From Bondarzewia mesenterica (Eukaryota; Basidiomycota; Agaricomycetes; Russulales; Bondarzewiaceae), in the NCBI GenBank assembly GCA_004802705.1, contig SGPL01000513.1, forward strand, positions 1-23,707: a stretch of 23,707 bases of DNA. The letters run 5' to 3'. The notes below the pieces were generated by a model. The model saw only the letters and a program-made list of their open reading frames with translations, searched no databases and was not told the origin of the DNA. Shown in pieces: positions 1-9,810 of the stretch. The translations under genes and the position numbers were made by a program. Positions within the stretch are counted from its first letter, which is position 1. Every line of letters begins with the position of its first letter.

Positions 1-1293
1 TCTAGGACGAGCGGCGTTTGGTGGAGCAAAGGGTGGTGCCAGGTCCGCACGCTCAGCAAAGTCCGTTCCGTTGGCAACGCTCGGATACCTCGGATCGCGG
101 CCCTGGAAGTCCTGTGAAAAAAAAGTTTCATCTCGTCATAAGGGCAGGAATTCGGAAATAGGCAAGAAGGGATGCATACGTTCTCATCGAACCCTATCGG
201 CAAGTTTTGTACGGTTTCATTGTCAACCAATTCCAGGGGATTGGCCGGGTTCAAGCACACTATTCTCGACACGCTGTTCGTTTCCAGGTTTTTCATGATG
301 ATTTCATTGTTCCGTTTTGCAAGGAATAGGTAGGAAACTCCGTCGATTTCCTCGAAATCGAGATGGTCGATTGGGTTGTGGGACCGGACGACAGAGACGC
401 GCTTGAACGGGGGCGGATGGTCCCTGACGTTCGCAAAGTATTCGACCGTGCCAGGTGGGAAGCGGGGATCTTCCATTGTTTCAACCGCATGGAGATTCAC
501 GTGGAGGGCGACAGACTCGTACCGAATGGCTACAGGGAAGTCGACGTCATAGTCTTCGCTGTACTCGGACACGTTTATCCTAAAGTATTCAAATTCAAAA
601 AAGAAAGGAACAAGGGCACATTATACTTCTAGAACAAAGTGCGCGACTATAAAGGCCACTCACCGAGCTGCTCTGTCCGCACTATGTTTGGGCTCACGAC
701 GTACGTAGCCGATCATGATGCCCAGCTCGCCGCCATGCTTCATGTACTTTGCCTCAAGCGTGTAAGCCTTCGACTCGGTGCGTATCTTCGCGATTGGCCA
801 CGCGAGCTTGACCCGATGCTCCATCGTAAAGAGCAGGAGGGAGTATGCGTTGGGGTCACCATCGCGCACCGACGCGATCATGTGCTGTCCACCGGGCAGG
901 AACTTCATGGAGATCACTTCATAGTAGGCTTGCAATGCCATGACACTGTAAACTTGGGGCTTGGGGCTCCGCCAGTTGGCCTCGAGCGACAACGCACGCA
1001 CAATAAGGCGCTCAGTCTCGAGGCCGCTGAGAGAGGGGTAGGAGTAGCGAAGACTTGGAGGGATGGGCGGAAGAGGGTGTTGAAAGTGCTTGAGGATACG
1101 CTTCCATATAGCAGGCTGGTGCGTAAGCTGGTAGAGGGCCTTGCATACCTTGCGAATATTCAATATGTACGACCATTTCGTCAATCCGGGTTGTCATAGT
1201 GAGACACACCTGTCGCAGCCGCACGATATCCCGCACAGCTAATTTAGTAAAGACATGATCGACCAGTATATCGTTGGGGAGTCGGAATAGCAT
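1..1293 (-). CDS. F-box domain protein, C-terminus cut by window edge
   Basis: Probable substrate-recognition subunit of an SCF-type ubiquitin ligase. My model has exons 1210-1293, 664-1148, 180-579 and 1-111, with introns of 61, 84 and 68 nt; the frame stays open to position 1. I start at the ATG at 1293 because the F-box begins right after it (MLFRLPNDILVDHV, then RDIVRLRQ|VCKAL across intron 1). In-frame ATGs lie upstream, so a longer N-terminus is possible. About 360 residues are present. The part after the F-box has no motif I recognise; it resembles the beta-rich C-terminal halves of basidiomycete F-box proteins only in general character. The last intron (112-179) has a GTATGC donor and a T-rich CACAG acceptor, but reading straight through is also open, so that boundary is uncertain. 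Substrate unknown. Confidence 0.75.
112..179 (-). other. Ambiguous 68-nt intron in the F-box gene
   Basis: On the minus strand a GTATGC donor and a run of eight T followed by CACAG bound 68 nt. Removing it changes the reading frame. Both the spliced and unspliced frames are open to the window edge, so the sequence alone does not decide. The acceptor is strong, and the spliced frame gives a less arginine-rich protein (DFQGRDPRYPSVANG), which is why I prefer it. Confidence 0.5.
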
Positions 1294-2675
1294 ATTCTGC
1301 TTGCAAGATGCCCAGGACCCTCGCATGAGATAGTCGGAGCTTGGCCTCGGGTGGGTGATGAGCATAGGGAAGTCAATCGAGCAGTTCTGTGATAGACTTA
1401 AACTTGTCGGCAGGAGGTTCTTAACGAAATGCAATGGGTCCTTGTATATTTGTGTATGAGTTGTTTAAGCAGGACATGTAAAAGTTACCTGAGCGTCCTT
1501 ATACTGAGTCGCCTTGTTCTAAGACCATCGAACCCCAGAAAGGCAGTTCAATTTTGTAGAAGTTGCAGAACAGATCCCAAGATGGATAACTCAGTATTAC
1601 CGTCCTCACTGTTCAGCGAACGATACTTATAGGAGGAGATCGTATATCGTAAATCTACTTGCATCCGTGAGACTTAAGTTGGTTAAACGAGTTAAGGAGA
1701 TTAAGAATGAGGAGGTCAATAGATTGCTTTCGAGCCTAATTGTCGATACCACTCACCGTCGGCTATCCCTTAAATACCAAAAAGAAAAAACAAGGATCAG
1801 GTGCTCGTGAATTCCGGCATCCAAATGTGGGTATGTCCTGGAACCAGAACCAATGTTGCCCTTGTGCCGTCAGACAGGAGGATCCTGAGGCACGAAGGTT
1901 GACGAGTGGCTACTCTGCCTTGCGGAGACTACTTGTGCCTCCTTGTGCTTAAAGTGGTCACCGGTCGCGGTCATCTCTGGTCCATTGGAAGAAGAACAAA
2001 AGTACTAGCCAATACTTGATAATGCGCATGATGTGTATGCCTTGACAACATGGTTTCCGAAAGAATTCCAAGTCCACCATTCATCGCTACGGTATCAAGA
2101 ACTGGAAGTTACAATGCTTTGGTTTGATTCAAAAATTGCCGTCTTCGCCTCTGTGCTTTTTCAACTAGTCACAAAATAAATAAATTGAACACATCAGAGA
2201 CAATAAAGATATGTGAGTGCAATGTGTTACTGACCTAGTACACAGTTACAACTTGCTACTGTACGGATTCTCTCAGACATCGGGCGGGTTCACGGAGGTT
2301 TGGGCAGAAAACAGGGCTCACTTCCCATAAGTAAGTAGCTAGCGTGTGGTGCACTCTACAATAATCTCGCTCCAAAATGAGGAAGAGAAAGGGTTGGCTT
2401 AGGAATTGAAGAGAATCCTTAACGCAATTCGAGTCGCCAGATGGTGGTCGGTCATAAGTTTCCGAAATCTAACAACGCGTCAACATATCTGAACGTTTCT
2501 CGAATCTCAACATTTCACTCTCGAGTCTCAACCGTCACCCAAAACTCCAAGAAATTCGCTTCCTCTAGGATCTCTATTAATTGATCTCGTTCTCTGAGCT
2601 TTGAATGGTAGAGGAAGTCTTCGCTTGAATTAGATTGGACGCGTTTCTCAGTCTGCATACTTCATCTTTGCGAAA
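1294..2675. other. Intergenic stretch, no gene recognised
   Basis: This 1.4 kb separates two divergently transcribed genes: the F-box gene on the minus strand and the small membrane protein gene on the plus strand. Short open frames occur in it, but none has a family signature, a splice-supported continuation or sustained coding composition. The last 200 bases before 2676 are pyrimidine- and TCTC-rich, as in many fungal 5' leaders. It presumably holds both promoters. I see no clear TATA box. Confidence 0.5.
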
Positions 2676-3173
2676 ATGTCTTCTACTGTCAGCCCAACGA
2701 TGTCCCCACAAGCAACCAGCAGCCCTCCACCAATCCTCGAGCTAATAAACCTCCTCTCCCACTCTTTCTCCGTGCTATGGGCTGCAGGGACCGTCGTTTC
2801 TCAGACGCTCTTCACCGTGACATCATATGCCTTTACCCCGCTCGCACTTTTTCTCCCCGTCCTCCTCTACGTGTTCGCCCCCGTCATCCTGTTTCTGCAA
2901 TTGCTGTTCGATGCGCTGATTATCACACCCTTCAACGTCTTGATCTATATCTTGCAGGCGGTCTACCCGCTATACGTCTTTGTCGGGGTGGCGTGCATCA
3001 GTGGAGCAGTCATTGGGCTGGGTGCACGGCAGGTTGTCGGCGTTGTGGGGCGTGGATTGTTAAGGAGAAGGCCTTCTGAAGAATTTACTACGCCAAGAGG
3101 CCGGGATGATTCTCGCGCGCGGGCTCAGCGCAGGAGCTCTATGAAGGGCAAGAAAAGGGCATTCGTCCATTGA
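2676..3173 (+). CDS. Small multi-pass membrane protein, function unknown
   Basis: Intronless frame of 165 residues; the ATG has A at -3 (CGAAAATGT). The first 20 residues are rich in Ser, Thr and Pro. Residues about 22-120 are almost continuously hydrophobic and could form three or four membrane helices (for example FTPLALFLPVLLYVFAPVIL and YPLYVFVGVACISGAVIGLG). The C-terminus, from about residue 125, is strongly basic (RGLLRRRP, RAQRRSSMKGKKRA) and is probably cytosolic or nuclear-facing. I cannot name a family. The length, hydrophobic profile and abrupt basic tail support a real gene in a region otherwise full of short frames. The location (ER, nuclear envelope or mitochondria) cannot be told from sequence. 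Confidence 0.65.
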   Translation: MSSTVSPTMSPQATSSPPPILELINLLSHSFSVLWAAGTVVSQTLFTVTSYAFTPLALFLPVLLYVFAPVILFLQLLFDALIITPFNVLIYILQAVYPLYVFVGVACISGAVIGLGARQVVGVVGRGLLRRRPSEEFTTPRGRDDSRARAQRRSSMKGKKRAFVH

Positions 3174-3715
3174 AGGTCGCGGCGTGCATCTGCTGTCGTA
3201 CGCTTTCTTCCTAAAACCCTTAAATGGGTTTATTTCTTATTGATCATTCTCTCGCTCGGTATTTCAGACATCGCGCTTAGCGTCTTCTGATGTTTTCTAT
3301 TGGGACTAGCAAGGTATATGTTTATTTCGCGACGTTGCCCACTGACACGTATGCTCATTTTGACATGTTATGTGCTGCAGATAGTACCCGCTGTGTAACA
3401 GGGCCATTCCATTCCATGCCTGTCTCTACGCACTGTCTTCGCTGTCTGTGCCTATTCTGCCCTTGTGTTCCTGCATCATATCGTCTGTCGATTGCTCTCT
3501 GACAAGTTCTTCACTCGATTGCTTTGGATACGGACTGACTATCAATTAAATACCGTTCCTCTATCAAGCACATTTGTATGTCACCGCTGCTCGGGAGATG
3601 CTCAAACCACCGACATCTGCACAAGTTATCACCATACACAATATTTTCACCAATAGGTCTCCTGTCCTTTTCACCTTAGGCCTCTTTGTTCTCCTGCCGC
3701 CTAACGAAGGCTTTC
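3174..3715. other. Convergent 3' region between membrane protein gene and glutaminase gene
   Basis: About 540 bp between two stop codons of genes that converge. It is T- and C-rich on the plus strand. Short open frames here have no recognisable content. It most likely holds the two 3' UTRs and their polyadenylation sites. Confidence 0.5.
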
Positions 3716-6700
3716 CTATTGCTCGTAGTACATCGGCGGTGGTTCCGACCTTTCAGCCCGAATCTGCTCCATTTGTCTCCTTAGCCCCTCCACCTCCGAC
3801 ATCAACTGATTCGCCACAGAGTCGCTCCCACTGGTAGTCGTGCGCGCAGAGTGCGCCGACCGCTCGGACCTGCTACCGGCGAGGGTGGGCAGTGCACGCG
3901 ACGCGTTCGACATCGTGCGAGTGTGTTGCGAGCTCGAGTTGATCGAGATCGAGTTGCTGGCGTTCATCACGCGGAGCCGGGCTAGCTCCTTCTCTGACAG
4001 GTGCCTGCCGGCATGTGGAGGTGGAGGTGGAGGTGCGAGTGAGAATTGAGGCGAGGAAGCCAATCCACCAGACTGTGAGTACTCGGAGGTCGAGGTGATG
4101 GTAGTCGCATTGCCACGATCGTGACCCGTGTCTGAAGTTTGCATCGTTGAGCTCAGCACGAAGTGCGGCGTAATGCTGTCGCTGATGCGATAGTTTGGTC
4201 CGACACCTAGCGGCTGATATGGTGTAAAGACGGTCGTCAGGGTCGGCACGCTCCCTACGGTCTCGATCTGGGCTTGTTGTTGTTGTTGTTGTTGCCTGTG
4301 ACGGCGCCGTGCTAAGAAGAATGCAGCTAAGCCGAGGAGTGCGAGGAGTGCGAGGCCTCCGATGATGCCGCCTGCGATGGCGCCGGCGTTCGAGCGATTC
4401 GTTGTGTGACTCCCTACCCCGGGAATGCTGCCGGACTCGGTCCCAGGCCCGTCGTTGGTAGCCGTTATGGTATTTACCTTAACGCTGTGCACATCCACAG
4501 ATCAGTTCTCATACAAGTATTGATCTAAAGAAGAACCCCACTTCAATGCAAGCGGGGCGAAGACGGCACCCTGCGCAGGACTACATGATTCAGTCAGACA
4601 AAATGCAGACCCATTGAGGGGTCGCTTACCTCGCTGCTCCAGAGCTGGCTTGACCGGTGCTAACATCATAGGCGGTAGGGAAAGGTGAGATATCATTGCT
4701 TGGAGTCGTCCGATTGAAAGATGCATGGGCATGGATCAAGGAGATGATCTGGTCTCGTGCACTATCGTTATTGGTCATTGCAGCCGCGAACATGTCCCAG
4801 CCTAGTAACGCCGGCACAGTCAGGGGAACCAGTCAGGGGAACTGCCGAAGGCAAAGGAATTGAAGATTTGGAACTCACTTGATGTTGCAAGGTCGGGAAC
4901 TGAGCTGTCGACCGGTAAACCAAATTTATATGTGCCTCCGGAGATGAGGTTACTGGATAAAGCCGCTTGAGCACTGAAAACCTGTTATTTGAAACCATCA
5001 TAAGTGAGTCCTAATGAGGGGGAGACCTACGCTCACCTCAGAGGGGACAAGGTTGGTGCCGAGCCAACGGTCTGCAAATAAATTGTACCCTAATGACCAA
5101 GAATTGCTCTGCCCATACGTAGCCAGCAAATTTCGCGAAGATGCACTGAGAGCATGAGTTTGCCATTGTTGAATCAAGCTGGATGCCTGATCCTGTGGAT
5201 CAGGGGGTGAAAGACGGGAGAGAGCTGTGCATGAGCCAAGACAGAGAACCCGACTGATACAACGAAGAGTGTGAACCTACGGCGTACTTCTGGGCATCAC
5301 TGCTCATTTTTAGAGAGGAACTGAGTTCAGCCATGGCCTTGATTGCTATGATACCCTTGACCGCCAAATTTGTCTGGTTCGCAGCATTGTTTAAATCCGC
5401 AGAGAGTCTGGGCAGTTCCGAATCAGTAGGGCGTCCAACGGAATGGAGATAGAAGACTTACTGATTCGCAGGAAACAGTGTCGAATTGACCAAATATTCT
5501 GTCCATCTGGTGAACAAATTGTACTGCAACAAGTGTGCGCGAATAAGTGAGATGATCAGAAAGATATGTAAGCCAGTGAACTCACGTATTCATTCACCAA
5601 ATTTCCGTTGCCAGTTGCGCGTGCGTGTGCATAAGCCATGATGATCATGTTTGCTGATTCTGTACAATACATGAGCGTCAAAGCAAGTAGACCAACCCGT
5701 CCTGCAGGATGATCGCACGCACGCTCGATACCCTGAGGGTGGTTTGTACTGCTTCCTTGCGCTTTGGGATATCCCGACCCTAGAGAGCCGTATATAGACA
5801 TGAACCATGGAGAATGTTGTACAACGAAAACAAACCGATATCTTGGGCGGCAAAATTGTTCTGATAGTTTGAAGAAGCTTGGAAGCGAAGTAGCGGCTCC
5901 AGGAGATATTCGCCTACAGAAGGATCGATGTACATGAACATTGGCCAGGCTGCATATAGCGTTTCAACTGGGTTGACTCGACTTTGTTGAATATTAAAGA
6001 GTAATTGGTCAGTCGCGGAACCATCACATATGTTGATCAACTCACTTTGGACTTGTCTTGTCGCCTATGTTCTTCATGAACATCATTATGTCCGATTGGT
6101 TGTAGCTCCCGTCCGAACCTCTGCCAATCGTGAGTTCAGTCGCCGCGTATACCTGACGCGCCGCGAGCGAGACAATGTCCGCATATTCGCTGGAGATCCC
6201 ATGGGCATCCGACAAGATTCTCTGGTCTAGCTGATCTGCGCGTTGTTTCGCGTTTGGGAAGTCATGCAGGAAATCGTTAATCTATACGACCTTCCGTTCA
6301 AATCAAAGATACAAAACCAAAATGAGGAAATATTGGTTACGCACGAGGGTATCGTCGGTCGAATAGTTTGATCGAAAGTATAGGTAGCGTTCCTGCGCTG
6401 TGTTGGTGAGGTCAGTGTAGAGCACTGCAGGATCTCGCGCGTATCCAATGGCCCAGACGATAGGGTCCGCCGTCTCCGTGATGCTACCCAGACTCCGCGC
6501 AATACCAAAGACAGGAAAAGAACTATCCGTGCCTACTCAACATTGTTCATGGTGAGCAACATGGAAAAAATTACTGACGCAGCAATAGCACGGAAGTTGG
6601 GGTCGGTTTGATTGTCTAACGAGCCAGTGTCATGGAAAAGGCCGCGGGTGTTACCATCAGAGTTGATTTTGTATGTCACGCCATGATCCTATAGGAAAGG

Positions 6701-7580
6701 TCTGAGAACAGGTGCATATACGCAGGCAACAAATCGCGTACGAGCTTCATGGCGTAATACAACGTGCCCCATTCGGCCTGTTCCTTGATTTCATCGAACG
6801 GCACTTGTGCTTGAAGAACCACAGAATGATAGACACTGGCTCTCTCTTGATTGACTGTCGTATTCCAGAGTATCCCTTGATTTCGATCTCCAGAATTCCA
6901 TTCTAACGGACTGCTCGTCAAGAACGTGGACTATGGACTTGAAAGCAAACACTCACCTGCACTTATGTCTGAATATACATCTACGGTATGTGGCTGACCG
7001 TCAACAGACTTTGCTTCAATGTATAAGTAAGAAAATGGTATGGATTGGAGGATTCGGTCGTTGACCTGTGGGAGGCCGTAAGCGACAAAAACAACACGGG
7101 GAGAATCGAACGTACCTCGATGGGACTAAGGAAAGTAACGTTAACAGCCATTGGACCAGCCAGGAGGCTCAGAACGGTACGAGTGGGGGTGAAACTCGTA
7201 GCGGTCAAATTTGTGCTGTTTCCAGCGGAAAGAAAGTCTCCCAACCATGCATAAGATGTATTGTCCACCCGGATAAACCCTGCCCATCCTAGAATTGCGG
7301 GCTATAAATCGATTGGCAGCAAGAGTGTGATGAGAGATACGAGTTATCAAACTGAAGCAAAGCGAAGACGTACCCCAGGATTTACCCAAGTCACCGGCCA
7401 CTCATTGGGTGGATGGCTTGTGGCTGTTGCTGCCTCCCAGCTGTGGAGATAGGGAGAGCGTACTGCTAGAGGTAACGCGGGTGGGAACACTATTTGCTGG
7501 GTCAGGGATGGCCAGGGTAATATGAGCAGAGCTAGTGACATCCATATAGACAACGGCAACGAAAGAAAGTGGAAAATCAT
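3716..7580 (-). CDS. gtaA: Glutaminase A (GtaA) family protein, 17 exons, predicted membrane-anchored form
   Basis: GtaA-type enzymes hydrolyse extracellular L-glutamine to glutamate and ammonia. My exons: 7374-7580, 7116-7301, 6957-7065, 6742-6902, 6592-6688, 6345-6532, 6046-6281, 5836-5981, 5723-5779, 5586-5659, 5462-5523, 5281-5407, 5037-5192, 4879-4981, 4630-4801, 4515-4580, 3716-4427. The sum is 2859 nt, 952 residues. Family landmarks in order: signal peptide, PLAVRSPYLHSW, GWAGFIRVDNTSYAWLGDF, FLSPIE, PFSYLYIEAKSVDG, VYSDISAEW, EWGTLYYA, YTDLTNTAQERYLYFRSNYS, SLAARQVYAATELTI, RVNPVETLYAAWPMFMYIDP, AAQDIGSGYP, NQTNLAVKGIIAIKAM, SLGYNLFADRWLGTNLVP, SPAQGAVFAPLALK. The last exon adds a transmembrane helix (about 730-755, then RRRHR), Q7, a Ser/Pro-rich tail, a short coiled coil and a terminal PPMY. 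Uncertain points: the exact start (an in-frame ATG at 7619 adds 13 residues), the exon ending at 6592, and whether the last intron is always spliced. A secreted form would end at a TGA in 4502-4504. Confidence 0.92.
4274..4294 (-). repeat. (CAA)7 microsatellite encoding polyglutamine
   Basis: Seven TTG units on the plus strand are seven CAA codons in the last gtaA exon. They encode Q7 just after the basic stop-transfer cluster on the predicted cytoplasmic side. Pure trinucleotide purity suggests length variation between strains. Confidence 0.9.
4428..4514 (-). other. 87-nt frame-neutral intron carrying the in-frame stop of gtaA
   Basis: The minus strand has a GTATGA donor after 4515 and a CCGGCAG acceptor before 4427, with a branch-like CATAAC inside. 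Its length is a multiple of three and it contains an in-frame TGA (4502-4504). If retained, the protein ends shortly after the conserved APLALK block (WGSSLDQYLYEN, then stop) and would be secreted. If removed, the frame continues into the membrane-anchor exon. Confidence 0.55.
4818..4842. repeat. Short tandem duplication in a gtaA intron
   Basis: A 13-base unit (AGTCAGGGGAACC) is repeated almost twice head to tail. It lies inside the 77-nt intron 4802-4878, which is longer than most introns of this gene, so the duplication may explain the extra length. Confidence 0.8.
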
Positions 7581-7619
7581 CGATATATGAGGCTGAAAGC
7601 ACCAGGCATGTGAAGGCAT

Positions 7620-8340
7620 GAAAGAAAGAGAAGTATTGTCACAGAAGGAGGGTGAATATCCTCTGTCTCTGTTTCATTATCGCGGTGATACAGTATTGAT
7701 GCGCAAAATTATGACCTCAGTCACTGAGTTACGCTTGATATTGAGAGAGACTGAGAGGCACCGGATGATCCGACAAACCTTCGTTTTCACATATAGCAGT
7801 ACTATTAGAACTGACCCCGAGGAAACTTAATTACCCAACCGGGCCCGTCGCAAAGGTGATCTGATGCTATGTATCATGAAAGATGCGGGATCTTTTGTGA
7901 TGACAGTGATGAAGAGCGCTAGGTTGCAATATGATTTAGGTAGGTTCTTAAGAATAAAGGAAACGTGGCTTACAGTGGAGGAGCAGCACAGGCCTGCCAA
8001 TCCAATCCGAAAATCACAAGAGATTTAAGAACTATGTCAATATGTAACATGAGAGTGGATGAGCAATGTTTGACTCGTACTAGCTCTTTGTTGGGAGCAT
8101 CACTGAGGACAAGTTTGGCAGGCACCGATCACAAGTTGCGTATCTTAACGACCCGGGGTCGCCGGCGGCAACATGACACACTCAACAACAACTATACCAA
8201 AAGGTTCAAATTTCAGACAAAAAAAACGACATCGCTCGTATTTCCAAGTACGTGAAGATCATGGAGAACTTGGAGGAATTGAGAGGCCAAATATCCCTAA
8301 AACGGCGAACATTGATATAAAAAAAAAAACCCCCCCGTCC
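7620..8340. other. Spacer between gtaA and thaumatin-like gene
   Basis: This holds the gtaA promoter and 5' leader (minus strand, reading leftward) and the 3' UTR of the thaumatin-like gene. No coding frame with family content was seen on either strand, and no clear TATA box within 150 bases of the gtaA ATG. Confidence 0.5.
8319..8336. repeat. Homopolymer pair A11-C7
   Basis: Eleven A followed directly by seven C on the plus strand. On the minus strand this is G7 then T11, starting a few bases after the stop codon of the thaumatin-like gene, in its 3' UTR. Confidence 0.85.
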
Positions 8341-9738
8341 TTAAGGGCAGAACGTAACAGTGTAGTCCGCATTGCTTGTCGAAGGACAAGTCCAGAGGGC
8401 AGTGCCGCTGGGCTCGTCATAAGCAAATGCGTAAGAGTTGGGGCAATTTCCCTCTGTCGGTTGGAAAACAGTCAATTTGGTCAGCATATCACGTTCCGAC
8501 ATATACCTAAATTCGTGAGCGTACTGAAGTAAGAGTAATACTGGACACCGGAGGACGGGCATGTCGCCTGAGTGTTGTGTATGCCGGTGCAGCAGTTGGG
8601 CGAGTTGTCTTGGAGAGTAAGAGAAAAAATACTCTCAGTTAGATGGTACACACTCTATTACTGTAATGTGCATACGTACTGGGGTCCGCAGCAAGACCTG
8701 CCTCGCAAGCACTCTTGCATCCAACGGGGAAGCCGGAAGAGTCGTACGGACCGATCAAAGCAGCAGGGCCTATGATGGAAGCGAGTGTAAGCATATTTGT
8801 GCGCTGGTCATCAAAGCAGACACGACTTGCAGTTTGGTCCGAGATCAACGGGGCAGTCTGTGAGGGGATTTGATAGAATCTGGACTGCGGGACATCATAG
8901 TTCTCAAATGAACATACCGGCGACTCCACATCCCGCGGTGTTAGAGATGCGCATAGGGAGGTTATAGCCGTCTACAAGGGAAACTGAAAGACGCTTCGTC
9001 AGACGGTGCTTGCTGAAAATGAACAACACAGTCCTACCATCGTAGTAGTCGGGCGTGCCAGAATCAGAGCTAAGGGTGAATTCCGCTACCGTCGCAGGAG
9101 GAACTCCCTTTGGGAAGGGCGTAAGTGAGACATATTGGTTCATTGAATCAAAAAGATAGGTACTGTGCCCGTGTGGATGTCACAGACTAGACCGCCGTTG
9201 CACCCGCCATCAATGCAAGAGTTGGGCCCAGGATTGGTACTGAAGTCACAATCGCGACGGCCCTACACACAACCCACCTCAGTCTATTTCTTTGATCGAA
9301 TATGAGATACGCACCCAGATACGGCCGGCCTTCCAATTGTCGGGGACAGTGAATGTAACCGCAGTGTAGGCGCCAGCCTCCCAGCTGGATAGTTATCCCA
9401 AAGCACATTGAGCATCGGTAGTAGTGTTTAACAGACCGAAGAACCTCCTCACCCAGTCGTATAGTCTGGTACAGCACTCCCCGCGTTCAAATCGGTGAAC
9501 ATCTATCAAGAGGAAGAGAATAACTAGTCCCAAAACACCTTCCATTAGACAAAAATCAAAGCTTACGGCTGGCCTTCAAAGTCGCTGCAGCATCAGATCC
9601 TCATGGATTAAAATGGTGAGAAGAGATAGGGACAAACCACATAGTAAAAGGACATCCATTGTACACCGTCATAGTACGCGCCAACGCACCCGACGATAAC
9701 GAAAGGACAGAGATAACAAGAGCAGACGCGACCTTCAT
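8341..9738 (-). CDS. Thaumatin-like protein (fungal TLP, GH64/TLP-type fold), secreted
   Basis: Fungal thaumatin-like proteins are secreted; some hydrolyse beta-1,3-glucan, as in mushroom fruit-body autolysis. My exons: 9638-9738, 9567-9573, 9453-9502, 9315-9384, 9164-9262, 9038-9107, 8918-8983, 8831-8857, 8680-8769, 8525-8608, 8341-8453. The sum is 777 nt, 258 residues, the usual family size. Residues 1-20 are a signal peptide ending in GALA. Family landmarks: RTMTVYNGCPFTMWPA, DNWKAGRIWGRRDCDF, NGGLVCDIHTGT, PPATVAEFTLSS, DYYDVSLVDGYNLPM, ADCPVDLGPNCPAAL, GFPVGCKSAC, NSPNCCTG, ALWTCPS, TVTFCP at the end. This model has 16 cysteines, the canonical eight-disulfide number. The cleft residues of the family (R, E, D, D in RRDCD, VAEF, DYYD, LVDGYN) are present. 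It lies behind a TATA box and is co-oriented with gtaA. Catalytic activity is not provable from sequence. Confidence 0.95.
8770..8830 (-). other. Probable GC-AG intron in thaumatin-like gene
   Basis: The donor is GCAAGT, the best-fitting form for a GC donor; the acceptor is CATAG; the length is 61 nt. Splicing here gives GPNCPAALIGPYD and 16 cysteines. The nearest GT donor in frame, 9 nt further on (GTCTGC, weak), would insert K-S-C and give an odd 17 cysteines. Confidence 0.65.
9567..9573 (-). other. 7-nt micro-exon in thaumatin-like gene
   Basis: Exon 1 ends in TG and exon 3 starts with ATGTTCACC. The seven bases GCCAGCC sit between an acceptor (TTTGAAG) and a strong donor (GTAAGC), flanked by two 64-nt introns. 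Joining them gives TGG CCA GCC, that is W-P-A, the residues expected at this point of the family (FT-W-P-A), and keeps the frame. Confidence 0.8.
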
Positions 9739-9800
9739 TCTGGTGGAAGTTGCTGATTTCACCGGGTAAAACCACACCGATATATTCCATCGAACCTCGT

Positions 9801-9810
9801 CTTTTATACC
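9801..9810 (-). promoter_or_regulatory. TATA box of the thaumatin-like gene
   Basis: GGTATAAAAG on the minus strand lies about 63 bases before the ATG at 9738. This is a canonical TATA element at a distance that fits transcription starting 30-40 bases before the coding start. Such strong TATA boxes in fungi usually go with highly induced genes. Confidence 0.75.

Noticed and set aside
639..1199. Long open frame on the plus strand opposite the F-box gene
   Set aside because: It begins at a non-ATG codon and mirrors the minus-strand F-box exon, which has family motifs and matching splice sites.
4502..4504. TGA in the gtaA frame as a selenocysteine codon or programmed readthrough site
   Set aside because: Fungi of this kind generally lack the selenocysteine machinery, the TGA is not in a known readthrough context (it is followed by TCT), and a simple 87-nt intron explains it.
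5660..5722. 63-nt segment of gtaA read as coding
   Set aside because: It is in frame and open, but it has a GTGCGT donor and a GTACAG acceptor, and the family goes directly from the DIG block to the SANMIIMAYAHA block, so I treat it as an intron; retention cannot be excluded.
7402..7602. Alternative minus-strand frame over gtaA exon 1
   Set aside because: Only the other frame gives the signal peptide and PLAVRSPYLHSW block of the family and splices in frame to exon 2.
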